NCBI GenBank assembly: GCA_024402565.1
Contig: JAKSTM010000005.1
Span: 1-64,000 of the forward strand
DNA length: 64,000 nt
Direction: 5' to 3'
DNA from: Treponema sp.
GTDB lineage: Bacteria; Spirochaetota; Spirochaetia; Treponematales; Treponemataceae
Below the pieces are notes generated by a model. The model was not told where the DNA came from. It saw nothing but the letters and a program-made list of their open reading frames with translations, and made no database searches. Shown here piece by piece: positions 42,321 to 49,893 of the stretch. The position numbers and the translations under genes were made by a program. Every line of letters starts with the position of its first letter. Positions within the stretch are counted from its first letter, which is position 1.

Positions 42321-43385
42321 ATGAACAAATACGTTAAGCGTTATCTTATCGACGCTATGAGCGGTATGGCACAGGGACTTTTTGCATCCCTCCTTATCGG
42401 AACAATTATCAAAACATTAGGACAGCAGCTTCTGCGCCTTAATGTAAATCCTGTTTTTCAGTTCCTGGTTGATGCCGGAAACTTTGCCACAGAAGGTCAT
42501 GTTGTCGGAGCAGCAATGGCTGTAGGAATCGGCTTTGCAATGCAGCTTCCTCTTCTGGTTCTGCTTTCACTTGTTGCCGTTGGTGCTGCCGCAAATGTTA
42601 CAGGCGGAGCCGGTGGTCCTCTGGCAGTTCTGGTTATTGCAATCATCAGTGCCGAAATGGGAAACCTTGTAAGCAAGAAAACAAGAGTTGATATTATTGT
42701 GACACCAGCTGTTACAATTCTGGTTGGAGCTCTTCTTACTGTTCTTACAGCAAAATACATCGGTATGGCTGCAAGTTCCGTAGGACGCCTTGTTGTATGG
42801 GCAACAAAACTTCATCCGTTCTGGATGGGAATCCTGGTCGCAGTAATCATTGGTGTAGCACTTACACTGCCAATTTCTTCTGCAGCAATCTGTGCAGCCT
42901 TCGGACTTACAGGACTTGCAGGCGGTGCCGCAGTTGCAGGATGCTGTGCTCAGATGGTTGGATTCGCAGTTCTGTCTTTCCGCGAAAACCGATGGGGCGG
43001 TCTTCTTTCTCAGGGACTGGGAACTTCAATGCTTCAGATGCCTAACATCATCAAAAACCCAAAAATCTGGCTTCCACCAGTTCTCGCTTCTGTAATCACA
43101 GGGCCACTGGCAACTTGTCTTTTTAAACTTGAAATGAACGGCGCTGCTGTAAGTTCAGGAATGGGAACATGTGGTCTTGTAGGACAGATCGGTGTAATCA
43201 CAGGATGGTATGAACCAAGCGCAGTTGCAGTAACTCACGGAGCTTCTGCAATTCAGCCTGGTGCCATGGAATGGATCGGTCTTGTACTTGTATGTTTCGT
43301 TCTGCCTGCTCTCCTTTCATGGGCCTTCGGTCTTTTCTTTAGAAAGATAGGATGGATTAAAGACGGCGATTTAACATTAAAATAG
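42321..43385 (+). CDS. PTS-like transporter subunit IIC (EIIC-type membrane protein)
   Basis: A 354-residue membrane protein with about eight to ten hydrophobic segments rich in Gly, Ala and Val. Start fixed by AAAGGAG five bases from the ATG. The sequence (A-Q-G-L-F-A-S-L-L-I-G-T-I, G-M-G-T-C-G-L-V-G-Q-I-G) matches the putative IIC family found without IIA/IIB partners. Its substrate is unknown, and no phosphotransferase subunits are adjacent. Confidence 0.75.
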   Translation: MNKYVKRYLIDAMSGMAQGLFASLLIGTIIKTLGQQLLRLNVNPVFQFLVDAGNFATEGHVVGAAMAVGIGFAMQLPLLVLLSLVAVGAAANVTGGAGGPLAVLVIAIISAEMGNLVSKKTRVDIIVTPAVTILVGALLTVLTAKYIGMAASSVGRLVVWATKLHPFWMGILVAVIIGVALTLPISSAAICAAFGLTGLAGGAAVAGCCAQMVGFAVLSFRENRWGGLLSQGLGTSMLQMPNIIKNPKIWLPPVLASVITGPLATCLFKLEMNGAAVSSGMGTCGLVGQIGVITGWYEPSAVAVTHGASAIQPGAMEWIGLVLVCFVLPALLSWAFGLFFRKIGWIKDGDLTLK

Positions 43386-43471
43386 GATAGATGCACAAGC
43401 CGCGTTTCATGCGCGGCGACAAAAATAATTTTACTAGCATAGAATCACAGGTGGCAAACTCACACTACCTT

Positions 43472-43480
43472 TGTTATACT
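43472..43480 (+). promoter_or_regulatory. Extended -10 promoter of the response regulator, leaderless
   Basis: TGTTATACT (TG-N-TATACT) followed by six bases and the ATG at 43487. TGGCAA lies at -35 distance with a 17-bp spacer. No Shine-Dalgarno. Confidence 0.62.
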
Positions 43481-43486
43481 AGAAAA

Positions 43487-44179
43487 ATGACAATTGCCAT
43501 CTGCGATGATGAATTAAATATACGATTAGGTTTAAAAATTGCTCTTGAAAAAGAACAGTACAAAGTCTTGGAATTCGAAAACGGACTTGAATGCTATAAC
43601 GCTGTATCTTCAATAAATAGTTCAGATTTTCCTTCCCTCTTCATTTTAGACATAATAATGCCGGAAATGGACGGTCTGACTCTTTTCAAAAAAATTAAAG
43701 AAATTTCCCCTGCTGCACCAGCAATGTTCCTAACTTCCCGAGATGATGAATTTGATAAAGTTCTGGGACTTGAGCTTGGAGCAGATGATTATCTTACAAA
43801 ACCCTATTCTATCCGCGAGCTGATAGCCAGAATCCACGTAATTTTACGCCGCTATTCAAAAAGCGAAACTACTCAAGAACAAAACATTTTACGCTTCGGA
43901 GAATTCCTTATAAATCGGGACTCCTACACTGCTACAAAAAATGGAATGGACCTGGCATTGACTGTCACTGAATTTAGAATTTTTGAAGCTTTTGTTTCAA
44001 ATCCTAAAACTGTATTTACACGAGATCAGTTGATTCAAAAGGCGTATCCAGATGATGTTTACCTAAATGACCGGGCGGTAGACTGTCACATTAAACGACT
44101 TAGAAAAAAAATTGGATCAAACCTGATCGAAACCATATACGGACTTGGATACAAACTTTCTGAAACTCCACAAAACTAA
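43487..44179 (+). CDS. OmpR-family response regulator (CreB-like)
   Basis: 230 residues. The receiver domain has acidic D7/D8, the phosphoacceptor D55 in L-D-I-I-M-P-E-M-D-G, and K105 in T-K-P-Y-S. The winged-helix domain ends R-A-V-D-C-H-I-K-R-L-R-K-K-I-G and Y-G-L-G-Y-K-L. The order regulator-kinase-creD makes this a CreB-like regulator. It ends one base before the kinase gene. Confidence 0.9.
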   Translation: MTIAICDDELNIRLGLKIALEKEQYKVLEFENGLECYNAVSSINSSDFPSLFILDIIMPEMDGLTLFKKIKEISPAAPAMFLTSRDDEFDKVLGLELGADDYLTKPYSIRELIARIHVILRRYSKSETTQEQNILRFGEFLINRDSYTATKNGMDLALTVTEFRIFEAFVSNPKTVFTRDQLIQKAYPDDVYLNDRAVDCHIKRLRKKIGSNLIETIYGLGYKLSETPQN

Positions 44180-44180
44180 A

Positions 44181-45767
44181 ATGAAAAAACTAAAAATCAG
44201 CATAAGCATTCAAATTCTTATTTTTACTCTACTTGTTGTATTTCTTCCTGCAGGCTCAATTCTTCTTTTAAAAACTTATGAAAAACAGCAGTTGGCTTCC
44301 CTGGAAAATTCTCTTGTTCAACAGGGACGAATTTTTGCTGCAAGTCTTTCAGACAATTTTTCCAAAGAAAACGCTGACCAAATATTAAAAAATATGAATC
44401 AGCGTTTTGATGCTCGCATTCGCATTCTTGACGTATCGGGACTTTTAATTTCGGATTCAAGTAAAATTATTAATTCAAAAGAAAATTCTGAAACAGATGA
44501 AAGCATCAATAGCAGCATGGAAACACAGGAAGAAAAAAATGTTCAACCGGAAAGAAGTCTTATATACCGAACCCTTTCATTTCCAATCCGCCTGTACAGA
44601 AAATTTTTCCGTCCACCTGCAATTGATGTTTACGGCAGTGCAGATTATTACAACAACAAAACAGTTTATGACGGACGAGAAGTTGCAGCTGCTTTAGAAG
44701 GACGATACGGTGCCATTACAAGGATTTCTTCTGGAGACCAAATTTCGGTGACACTATATTCTGCAATTCCTGTTATGGAAAACAACAAGGTAATAGGCGT
44801 CATTCTTGTTTCCCGTTCCACTTATAAAATTCTTCAAAATCTTTATGAGCTTAGACGTGACATTGCAAAAATATTTTTATGGTCACTTCTTCTCATACTT
44901 GCTGTAACAATTTTCTTTTATTTTAGAATTTCCTTTCCATTAAAAAAACTTGCCAAAGAAACTCAAAGTTGTACCGATCAACGTGGACATCTTGTAAAAG
45001 AAAAATTAACAGGAGCCAGAAGAAATGACGAAATAGGAGAATTAAGCCGAAGCTTTTCAAATCTTCTAAAAAAACTTGCTGATCGTATTCGGTTTACCGA
45101 AAGCTTTTCTGCAGACCTTTCTCATGAATTTAAAAATCCGCTGGCTGCCATAAGACTGTCTGCAGAACTTATGCAAAATGAAAGCAGTCCAGAACAAAAT
45201 CTTAAAAGCTGTTCTGCTATTACCGATGAAGTTTCTCATTTGGAAATGCTTCTTAGTGGAATCCGAAGACTTTCCCAAATTGATTCTGAAGATTCTGAAA
45301 AAGAACTAATTCCTTGTGATTTATTTCTTGAAAACATTACTAAGCGGATTCAATTGCGACACAAAGACAAAAATTTTTCTTTCAGTCTTAACTGTAGTAA
45401 TAAAAAAATTGAAATTGATGCCGACCTTCTTGACCGCATGACAGAAAACCTGCTTGAAAATGCATGTTCCTTTGGAAATAAAATATTCATTGAAAGTAAA
45501 ATCCTTTGCGAAGGCAAAAAAGAGTTTGTTCAAATTTCAATTCACGATGATGGTCCCGGAATTTCAAATGAAAGCCTACCTAAAATTTTTGACCGGTTTT
45601 ATTCCACCAGAAAAAACAAAGACAATCATTCCGGTCTTGGCCTTCCACTTGTAAAAGCCGTATGTGAAAATGCTGGCGGGAATATTCAAGTTTTAAAAAG
45701 TCCTTCGCTTGGTGGAGCTTGCTTTACAGTCATACTTCCAGGATCAAAAGAGCTCGAAAAAAAATGA
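44181..45767 (+). CDS. Sensor histidine kinase (CreC-like)
   Basis: 528 residues. First membrane segment at about residues 9-31, a periplasmic domain of about 200 residues, a second membrane segment (F-L-W-S-L-L-L-I-L-A-V-T-I-F-F-Y), a HAMP region, the phosphoacceptor H315 in D-L-S-H-E-F-K-N-P, the N-box T-E-N-L-L-E-N-A and the G-box D-G-P-G-I. CreC in enterics senses growth on minimal or fermentation substrates; the signal here is unknown. Same transcript as the response regulator. Confidence 0.9.
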   Translation: MKKLKISISIQILIFTLLVVFLPAGSILLLKTYEKQQLASLENSLVQQGRIFAASLSDNFSKENADQILKNMNQRFDARIRILDVSGLLISDSSKIINSKENSETDESINSSMETQEEKNVQPERSLIYRTLSFPIRLYRKFFRPPAIDVYGSADYYNNKTVYDGREVAAALEGRYGAITRISSGDQISVTLYSAIPVMENNKVIGVILVSRSTYKILQNLYELRRDIAKIFLWSLLLILAVTIFFYFRISFPLKKLAKETQSCTDQRGHLVKEKLTGARRNDEIGELSRSFSNLLKKLADRIRFTESFSADLSHEFKNPLAAIRLSAELMQNESSPEQNLKSCSAITDEVSHLEMLLSGIRRLSQIDSEDSEKELIPCDLFLENITKRIQLRHKDKNFSFSLNCSNKKIEIDADLLDRMTENLLENACSFGNKIFIESKILCEGKKEFVQISIHDDGPGISNESLPKIFDRFYSTRKNKDNHSGLGLPLVKAVCENAGGNIQVLKSPSLGGACFTVILPGSKELEKK

Positions 45768-45790
45768 CACAATTTTGACATAATTCTGAC
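45764..45790 (+). promoter_or_regulatory. Direct-repeat operator upstream of creD (candidate CreB site)
   Basis: TGAC occurs at 45765, 45776 and 45787, an exact 11-bp period, with similar A/T spacers (ACAATT, ATAATT). The known CreB tag in enterics is TTCAC-N6-TTCAC, also a direct repeat of period 11. Here TTGAC-N6-CTGAC fits that architecture. The first repeat overlaps the end of the kinase gene. Confidence 0.65.
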
Positions 45791-45841
45791 TTTTTTATCG
45801 TTTAGTATTTCCATACAAACTAAACAATAAAGAGGTATTTT

Positions 45842-47158
45842 ATGAAAAAAATTGTAAAGGGTATTGGATTAAAACTTATTACTATTGGAGCCATTGTTAT
45901 CCTGCTGCTTATAGGGCTTTCTTTTATTAAATCGAAAACCTGGGATCGGGAAAGAACCTGTAACTATGCTAAGGAAGAAATTCTCAATGCTGCAGGAGGA
46001 AATACAATAATCAGAGGTTTTTATATTGATGTTCCATACAAAGAAACTAATACTGTTGAAAGATGGATTAATGCCGAAAAACATTTTGAAAAAGAAGTAA
46101 CCAAAGGCACTGTAACTCTTGAACCTGAAGAACTGGAAGTAAAGGGAAAGTTTACTACTCAAACCCGCAACCTTGGTATTTATTCCTCTCCTATTTTTAC
46201 TGGAAAAATTAAAATTCATTCCATTTTCGATATGAACTTGAAAGACTATGGGGTCCGGGAGTATGAGTTTAATAAGGCAAAGATATATTTGAATATTGGT
46301 GAAAAGAATCTTTCCACTCGTCCTGTATTCAATGTAAATAATACAAAATATAGAACCGATTTTATTTCCTATGATTCCAGATCTTCTGTTGTGAAAGTTG
46401 GCATTCCTTCAAAAACCGGACCTCTTGAAATTTCCACTGAGCTTGAAATTTGTGGTGCCGATTCTTTCAAAGTACAGGCGGCCAAAGGTTCAACCAAAAT
46501 TGAACTTGAAGGCGACTGGCCGTCACCAAATTTCACACTGTCAGACAGACTTCCTGTTTCACGAACTGTTACAAAAGAAGGCTTTAAAGCATCCTGGTTT
46601 ATTCCATTTACACAGGGACAGTCCTCATCTTCAACAAAGCAGACCTCTAATCTTATAGGCTTCAGTTACAAAAATCCGGTGGATCTTTACGACCTGTTAC
46701 TTCGTTCTGTAACCTATGGATTCATGTTCATTATTATCCCATTTCTGGCACTGTTTTTATTTGAAATTTTTGCAAAAATCAATTTTCATCCTGTGCACTA
46801 TCTTCTTAGCGGAGCAGCCTGCGTTGTATTCTTCCTGCTGCTTCTTTCATTTTCAGAACACATGAACTTCACAGCCGCTTATTTTATAACTGCTATTGCT
46901 ACTGCCATTCTGGTATCTGTTTATGCAGGCCTTATTTCTCGTAAAATAAAAGTCAGTTTTATACTGATTCCTGTTTTCACTTATCTTTATGCATTTCTTT
47001 TCATTTCCCTGAAAAGTGAAGATTATGCTCTCCTCCTTGGCTCAATTTTCATCTTTATGGTTCTTGCTATCCTTATGTTCTGTACAAGAAAAATTGACTG
47101 GAGTAATTTAGGTAAAAAAGAAGAGAACACAGAAACAGTTCTACAACAAAAAGATTAA
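45842..47158 (+). CDS. creD: Inner membrane protein CreD
   Basis: A 438-residue membrane protein. One N-terminal membrane segment, a periplasmic domain of about 250 residues, then about five membrane helices at the C-terminus (from V-T-Y-G-F-M-F-I-I-I-P-F). This plan and the sequence D-R-L-P-V-S-R ... F-K-A-S-W are CreD-like. CreD is the main CreBC target and affects envelope integrity and beta-lactam or colicin tolerance in other bacteria. AGAGG lies before the ATG. The CreB-like operator is 52-77 bp upstream. Confidence 0.85.
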   Translation: MKKIVKGIGLKLITIGAIVILLLIGLSFIKSKTWDRERTCNYAKEEILNAAGGNTIIRGFYIDVPYKETNTVERWINAEKHFEKEVTKGTVTLEPEELEVKGKFTTQTRNLGIYSSPIFTGKIKIHSIFDMNLKDYGVREYEFNKAKIYLNIGEKNLSTRPVFNVNNTKYRTDFISYDSRSSVVKVGIPSKTGPLEISTELEICGADSFKVQAAKGSTKIELEGDWPSPNFTLSDRLPVSRTVTKEGFKASWFIPFTQGQSSSSTKQTSNLIGFSYKNPVDLYDLLLRSVTYGFMFIIIPFLALFLFEIFAKINFHPVHYLLSGAACVVFFLLLLSFSEHMNFTAAYFITAIATAILVSVYAGLISRKIKVSFILIPVFTYLYAFLFISLKSEDYALLLGSIFIFMVLAILMFCTRKIDWSNLGKKEENTETVLQQKD

Positions 47159-47161
47159 TTG

Positions 47162-47170
47162 TGATATTCT
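47162..47170 (+). promoter_or_regulatory. Extended -10 promoter of cysE, leaderless
   Basis: TGATATTCT (TG-N-TATTCT) six bases before the ATG at 47177, in the 18-bp gap after creD. No Shine-Dalgarno is present. Confidence 0.55.
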
Positions 47171-47176
47171 TGCAGT

Positions 47177-48046
47177 ATGAATATTGACGGACTGATTAAC
47201 GGAATCCTCGATTCCTACGACACTTATGGACTTATCAACAGAAGCGAAACAGAAAACTTTCCGAACCGCCAGAACGTGGTTCAGGTTCTTTCTGATTTAC
47301 AGAGCCTGGTTTTCCCTGGTTTCCGAACTGCTGAAGAAATCTGTCCGTCAAACCTTCGTTATGTAACAGGGCTTAAAGTAAACAGCATCATTGCAACTCT
47401 TACAAAAGAAATTGAAAAAGCCCTGCTCTTCACAATGTGCAGCAAACAGGCAAAAGCACAAGACGCCGTTGCAAACTCACATTGCTTCCGTCTTGCAGAA
47501 AAAACCGCCCTTGCCCTCATTGAAGAAATTCCTGAAATCCGCAGAATGATTTCACTTGATGTCAAAGCTCTTATGGCAGGTGACCCTGCGGCAAAGAGCG
47601 ACGAAGAAATCATTCTTTCATATCCAGGACTTGAAGCAATCCTCGTTCACCGCATTGCTTACTTCCTTTACAAAAACGGAGTACCAATTATTCCGCGCAT
47701 CATGAGCGAACACGTTCACGGCAAAACAGGAATCGACATTCATCCTGGCGCTCAGATTGGTGAAAGCTTTTTCATTGACCATGGAACTGGTATTGTAATC
47801 GGCGAAACCTGTGTAATCGGAAACAACGTTAAAATTTATCAGGGTGTAACTTTGGGAGCTTTAAGCGTAAAGAAAAGTCTTCAAGATAAAAAACGCCATC
47901 CTACAATCGAGGATGACGTTACAATTTATGCCAATGCTACAATTCTTGGCGGCGCCACAATTATCGGCAAAGGCGCCACCATAGGTGGCAATACTTGGGT
48001 GACTGAATCAGTACCTGCAGGTTCAAAGGTATTCAGTAAAGATTAG
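47177..48046 (+). CDS. cysE: Serine O-acetyltransferase
   Basis: A 289-residue enzyme that acetylates serine for cysteine synthesis. An N-terminal helical domain precedes the left-handed beta-helix of hexapeptide repeats (G-A-Q-I-G-E-S-F-F-I-D-H-G-T-G-I-V-I-G-E and on). D-H-G-T-G and the H of E-H-V-H-G are the usual active-site residues. It ends N-T-W-V-T-E-S-V-P-A-G-S-K-V-F-S-K-D. Those last 19 codons recur three times downstream as displaced ends. Confidence 0.95.
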   Translation: MNIDGLINGILDSYDTYGLINRSETENFPNRQNVVQVLSDLQSLVFPGFRTAEEICPSNLRYVTGLKVNSIIATLTKEIEKALLFTMCSKQAKAQDAVANSHCFRLAEKTALALIEEIPEIRRMISLDVKALMAGDPAAKSDEEIILSYPGLEAILVHRIAYFLYKNGVPIIPRIMSEHVHGKTGIDIHPGAQIGESFFIDHGTGIVIGETCVIGNNVKIYQGVTLGALSVKKSLQDKKRHPTIEDDVTIYANATILGGATIIGKGATIGGNTWVTESVPAGSKVFSKD

Positions 48047-48133
48047 AGGCGAGTTTTTTCGATTTTTGCAAAGCAAAAAGGTGAGCCTTTTGCGAACCAG
48101 AAAAAACTCGCAGAGCAACCGAAGGTTGCGACT
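48047..48133 (+). repeat. Palindromic spacer 1 after cysE
   Basis: Long hairpin with outer arms GCGAGTTTTTTC / GAAAAAACTCGC and inner GCAAAAAGG / CCTTTTGC, then a second hairpin GCAACC-GAA-GGTTGC. The spacer ends GCGACT, directly before the displaced cysE codons. Spacer 2 (48191-48278) is nearly the same. Confidence 0.85.
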
Positions 48134-48190
48134 AACACCTGGGTAACAGAATCTGTGCCTGCAGGGTCGAAAATATTTAGTAAAGACTAA
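48134..48190 (+). pseudogene. Displaced cysE 3' end, copy 2
   Basis: Nineteen codons encode N-T-W-V-T-E-S-V-P-A-G-S-K-I-F-S-K-D and TAA. Thirteen codons differ from live cysE (47990-48046); twelve changes are silent (counting TAG to TAA) and one is Val to Ile. Confidence 0.92.
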
Positions 48191-48278
48191 GGGTGAGTTT
48201 TTTCGATTTTTGCGAAGCAAAAAGGTGAGCCTTTTGCGAACCAGAAAAAAACTCGCAGAGCAACCGAAGGTTGCGACT
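48191..48278 (+). repeat. Palindromic spacer 2 after cysE
   Basis: Near-identical to spacer 1 (GAGTTTTTTCGATTTTTGCG... and GAGCAACCGAAGGTTGCGACT), with a few substitutions and one extra A. Confidence 0.85.
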
Positions 48279-48335
48279 AATACCTGGGTGACTGAGTCAG
48301 TACCTGCAGGGTCGAAAATATTTAGTAAAGACTAA
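48279..48335 (+). pseudogene. Displaced cysE 3' end, copy 3
   Basis: Same 18-residue peptide (with Ile) plus TAA. Ten codons differ from live cysE, nine silently. Its first half shares codon choices with the live gene (GTG-ACT-GAG-TCA-GTA) and its second half with copies 2 and 4, a mosaic. Confidence 0.92.
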
Positions 48336-48407
48336 GGGTGAGCCTTCGACTCTTCGGCCCTTCGACAGGCTCAGGGACCTCAGGTGCAGGGACCGAAGGT
48401 TGCGACT
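48336..48407 (+). repeat. REP-like spacer 3 after cysE
   Basis: Different from spacers 1 and 2: it holds CCCTTCGACAGGCTCAGGGA, a REP-like inverted motif, and CAGGGACC 15-mers, but it still ends ACCGAAGGTTGCGACT. So the junction to the displaced codons is constant while the element is not. Confidence 0.82.
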
Positions 48408-48464
48408 AATACCTGGGTAACAGAATCTGTACCTGCAGGGTCGAAAATATTTAGTAAAGACTAA
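48408..48464 (+). pseudogene. Displaced cysE 3' end, copy 4
   Basis: Same peptide (with Ile) plus TAA. Twelve codons differ from live cysE, eleven silently. Its 5' half matches copy 2, except GTA for GTG and AAT for AAC. Confidence 0.92.
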
Positions 48465-48587
48465 GGGTGAGCCTCCGACTCTTCGGCCCTTCGACAAGCT
48501 CAGGGACCGAAGGTTCAGGAACCGCAAGTTCTGGGACCTCAGGTGCAGGGACCACAAGCTCAGGAACCGAAGGTGTCGACAAACTGA
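48465..48587. repeat. REP-like motif and 15-bp tandem repeats
   Basis: Begins with a copy of spacer 3 (CCCTTCGACAAGCTCAGGG), then five imperfect 15-bp units at 48501-48575 (consensus like CAGGGACCGAAGGTT). Translations of such repeats give spurious peptides like F-D-K-L-R-D-R. The stretch separates the cysE array from the convergent gene at 48588; no gene is seen here. Confidence 0.75.
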
Positions 48588-49067
48588 TTATTTCCGCTTG
48601 TAAAAATCTTCCCCCAGATAAACGCCTTTACTAATTACAAAACAATCAAAAGTTACAGGATCATATGCAGAATCTTTGATCTCCATATTTTCCACTTTAA
48701 TTCCCAATATTTTTGCTTCATGCTTTTTTGGATGCAAAACTATCGTGCTTTCTTTTACTTCATAATCTCCCAGAACTGTCATTTTCATAATTCCAAATTC
48801 AGTTCTGAAAGAATACGTAAAATCTTTTTTGAAAGTGTAAATCAGTTTCAGCTTATTCTCAGTGTCTTTTCTAACAAAAGTCTTTCCGCAAATGGATTCC
48901 ACAGGAAATATTTTCTCTTGTGATAAATCAATTTCAGGCTTTTCAAATTCCGGAACAAATTCAATTTTCTCTTCCGGAAAAGAATCCAGCTCCGAAAAGA
49001 TATCCTCAGCATACATTCCTGTAAAAATTAGCAGACAAACTAATAAGCTTAAAACTCTTCTTCCCAT
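48588..49067 (-). CDS. Small exported protein of unknown function
   Basis: A 159-residue protein with a signal peptide cut near M-Y-A-E-D. The mature part is acidic at first, then beta-rich (F-T-Y-S-F-R-T-E-F-G-I-M-K-M-T-V-L-G-D-Y). It ends Y-L-G-E-D-F-Y-K-R-K. No family is recognised. It follows the ABC permease gene by 10 bp on the same strand, so it may be co-transcribed with the GntR/ABC unit. Confidence 0.65.
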   Translation of the reverse strand: MGRRVLSLLVCLLIFTGMYAEDIFSELDSFPEEKIEFVPEFEKPEIDLSQEKIFPVESICGKTFVRKDTENKLKLIYTFKKDFTYSFRTEFGIMKMTVLGDYEVKESTIVLHPKKHEAKILGIKVENMEIKDSAYDPVTFDCFVISKGVYLGEDFYKRK

Positions 49068-49077
49068 GTAACCCTTC

Positions 49078-49893
49078 TTATTCCAGATTCAATTTTCTTT
49101 TATTGATAAAAACACAAACGCAATAAAGAATTGCACTGAAAATTACGGAAGAAATAGTTGAAATCAGCATTGTGCTATTCATAAACATTTCAAATTCCAG
49201 TGTACCAAAACTGATATTGATTCCTTTTTTCGTTCCAGCTAAAGAAAACAGTTCTATCAACCCCACAATCTGAAAAGCAAAATAAAGGACCATTCCGGAA
49301 AGTACCGACATAGCAACTTTATGATTGTCGAAAAGCTGACCAATAGCAAAGCTTGCGAAAATCCAGAGATTCATAATCAGCATGCCAAGAATAACTCCAA
49401 GTTTCACCCAGAGTATCATACCTATAAAACTGATACCTGCTTCTTCGTAAAATCTTCTTGTGAATTCAGTCCATGAATATCTTGTTAATTCTCTCCAAAC
49501 TTCACCACCAGAAGCAGCATTCGCAAAAAAGAATACAGAAAGCGTCAGAAGAACAGCGGAGATAATCATCCAAATTTCAGAGACAATGAGTTTTGCATTA
49601 AAAATTGAAATGCCTTTTACAGGAAGAGTATGTGTAAGATACCCCTGAGCGCTGTACATGGTCTTGAAATATCGAATACAGATGTAGACAAATGTTGCAA
49701 CAAAAAGTGCAACGGTAGAAAGAACATAAAATACAATAACTGATACAGTCAGGAAATTTGCCTCAGACTGGCCGGATCCCAATAGATAAGAAGTTATTGA
49801 ACCAAGAACTGTAATAAGAAAATAAGCAGCATAAACTGCACACATTACTTTATATGTAGATTTGAATTCGTTTTTTAAAAGTTTTCCTAACAT
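49078..49893 (-). CDS. ABC transporter permease (ABC-2-like)
   Basis: A 271-residue protein with about six membrane helices, starting M-L-G-K-L-L-K-N-E-F-K-S-T, a pattern typical of YtrC/ABC-2-type permeases. It overlaps the ATPase gene by seven bases. Substrate unknown; such GntR/ABC sets in Gram-positives respond to cell-wall stress or acetoin use. Confidence 0.82.
   Translation of the reverse strand: MLGKLLKNEFKSTYKVMCAVYAAYFLITVLGSITSYLLGSGQSEANFLTVSVIVFYVLSTVALFVATFVYICIRYFKTMYSAQGYLTHTLPVKGISIFNAKLIVSEIWMIISAVLLTLSVFFFANAASGGEVWRELTRYSWTEFTRRFYEEAGISFIGMILWVKLGVILGMLIMNLWIFASFAIGQLFDNHKVAMSVLSGMVLYFAFQIVGLIELFSLAGTKKGINISFGTLEFEMFMNSTMLISTISSVIFSAILYCVCVFINKRKLNLE

Noticed and set aside
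42146..42328. 61-residue N-terminal extension of the YhcC-type radical SAM protein
   Set aside because: It lacks family similarity, would overlap the PTS-like gene's leader, and an ATG at 42145 directly precedes the usual N-terminus.
47990..48464. Diversity-generating retroelement (template/variable repeat) at cysE
   Set aside because: Differences between copies are not adenine-specific and are almost all silent; there is no reverse transcriptase gene nearby. Retroelement diversification would change the protein.
48047..48464. CRISPR array
   Set aside because: The repeated parts are 57-bp coding ends and 72-88-bp palindromes, not short repeats with unique spacers, and no cas genes are present.
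48023..48557. Minus-strand frames with repeated L-S-L-S-K-G and K-Y-F-R-P-C peptides
   Set aside because: They are translations of the REP-like units and of the reverse of the cysE ends; the repetition explains the open frames.
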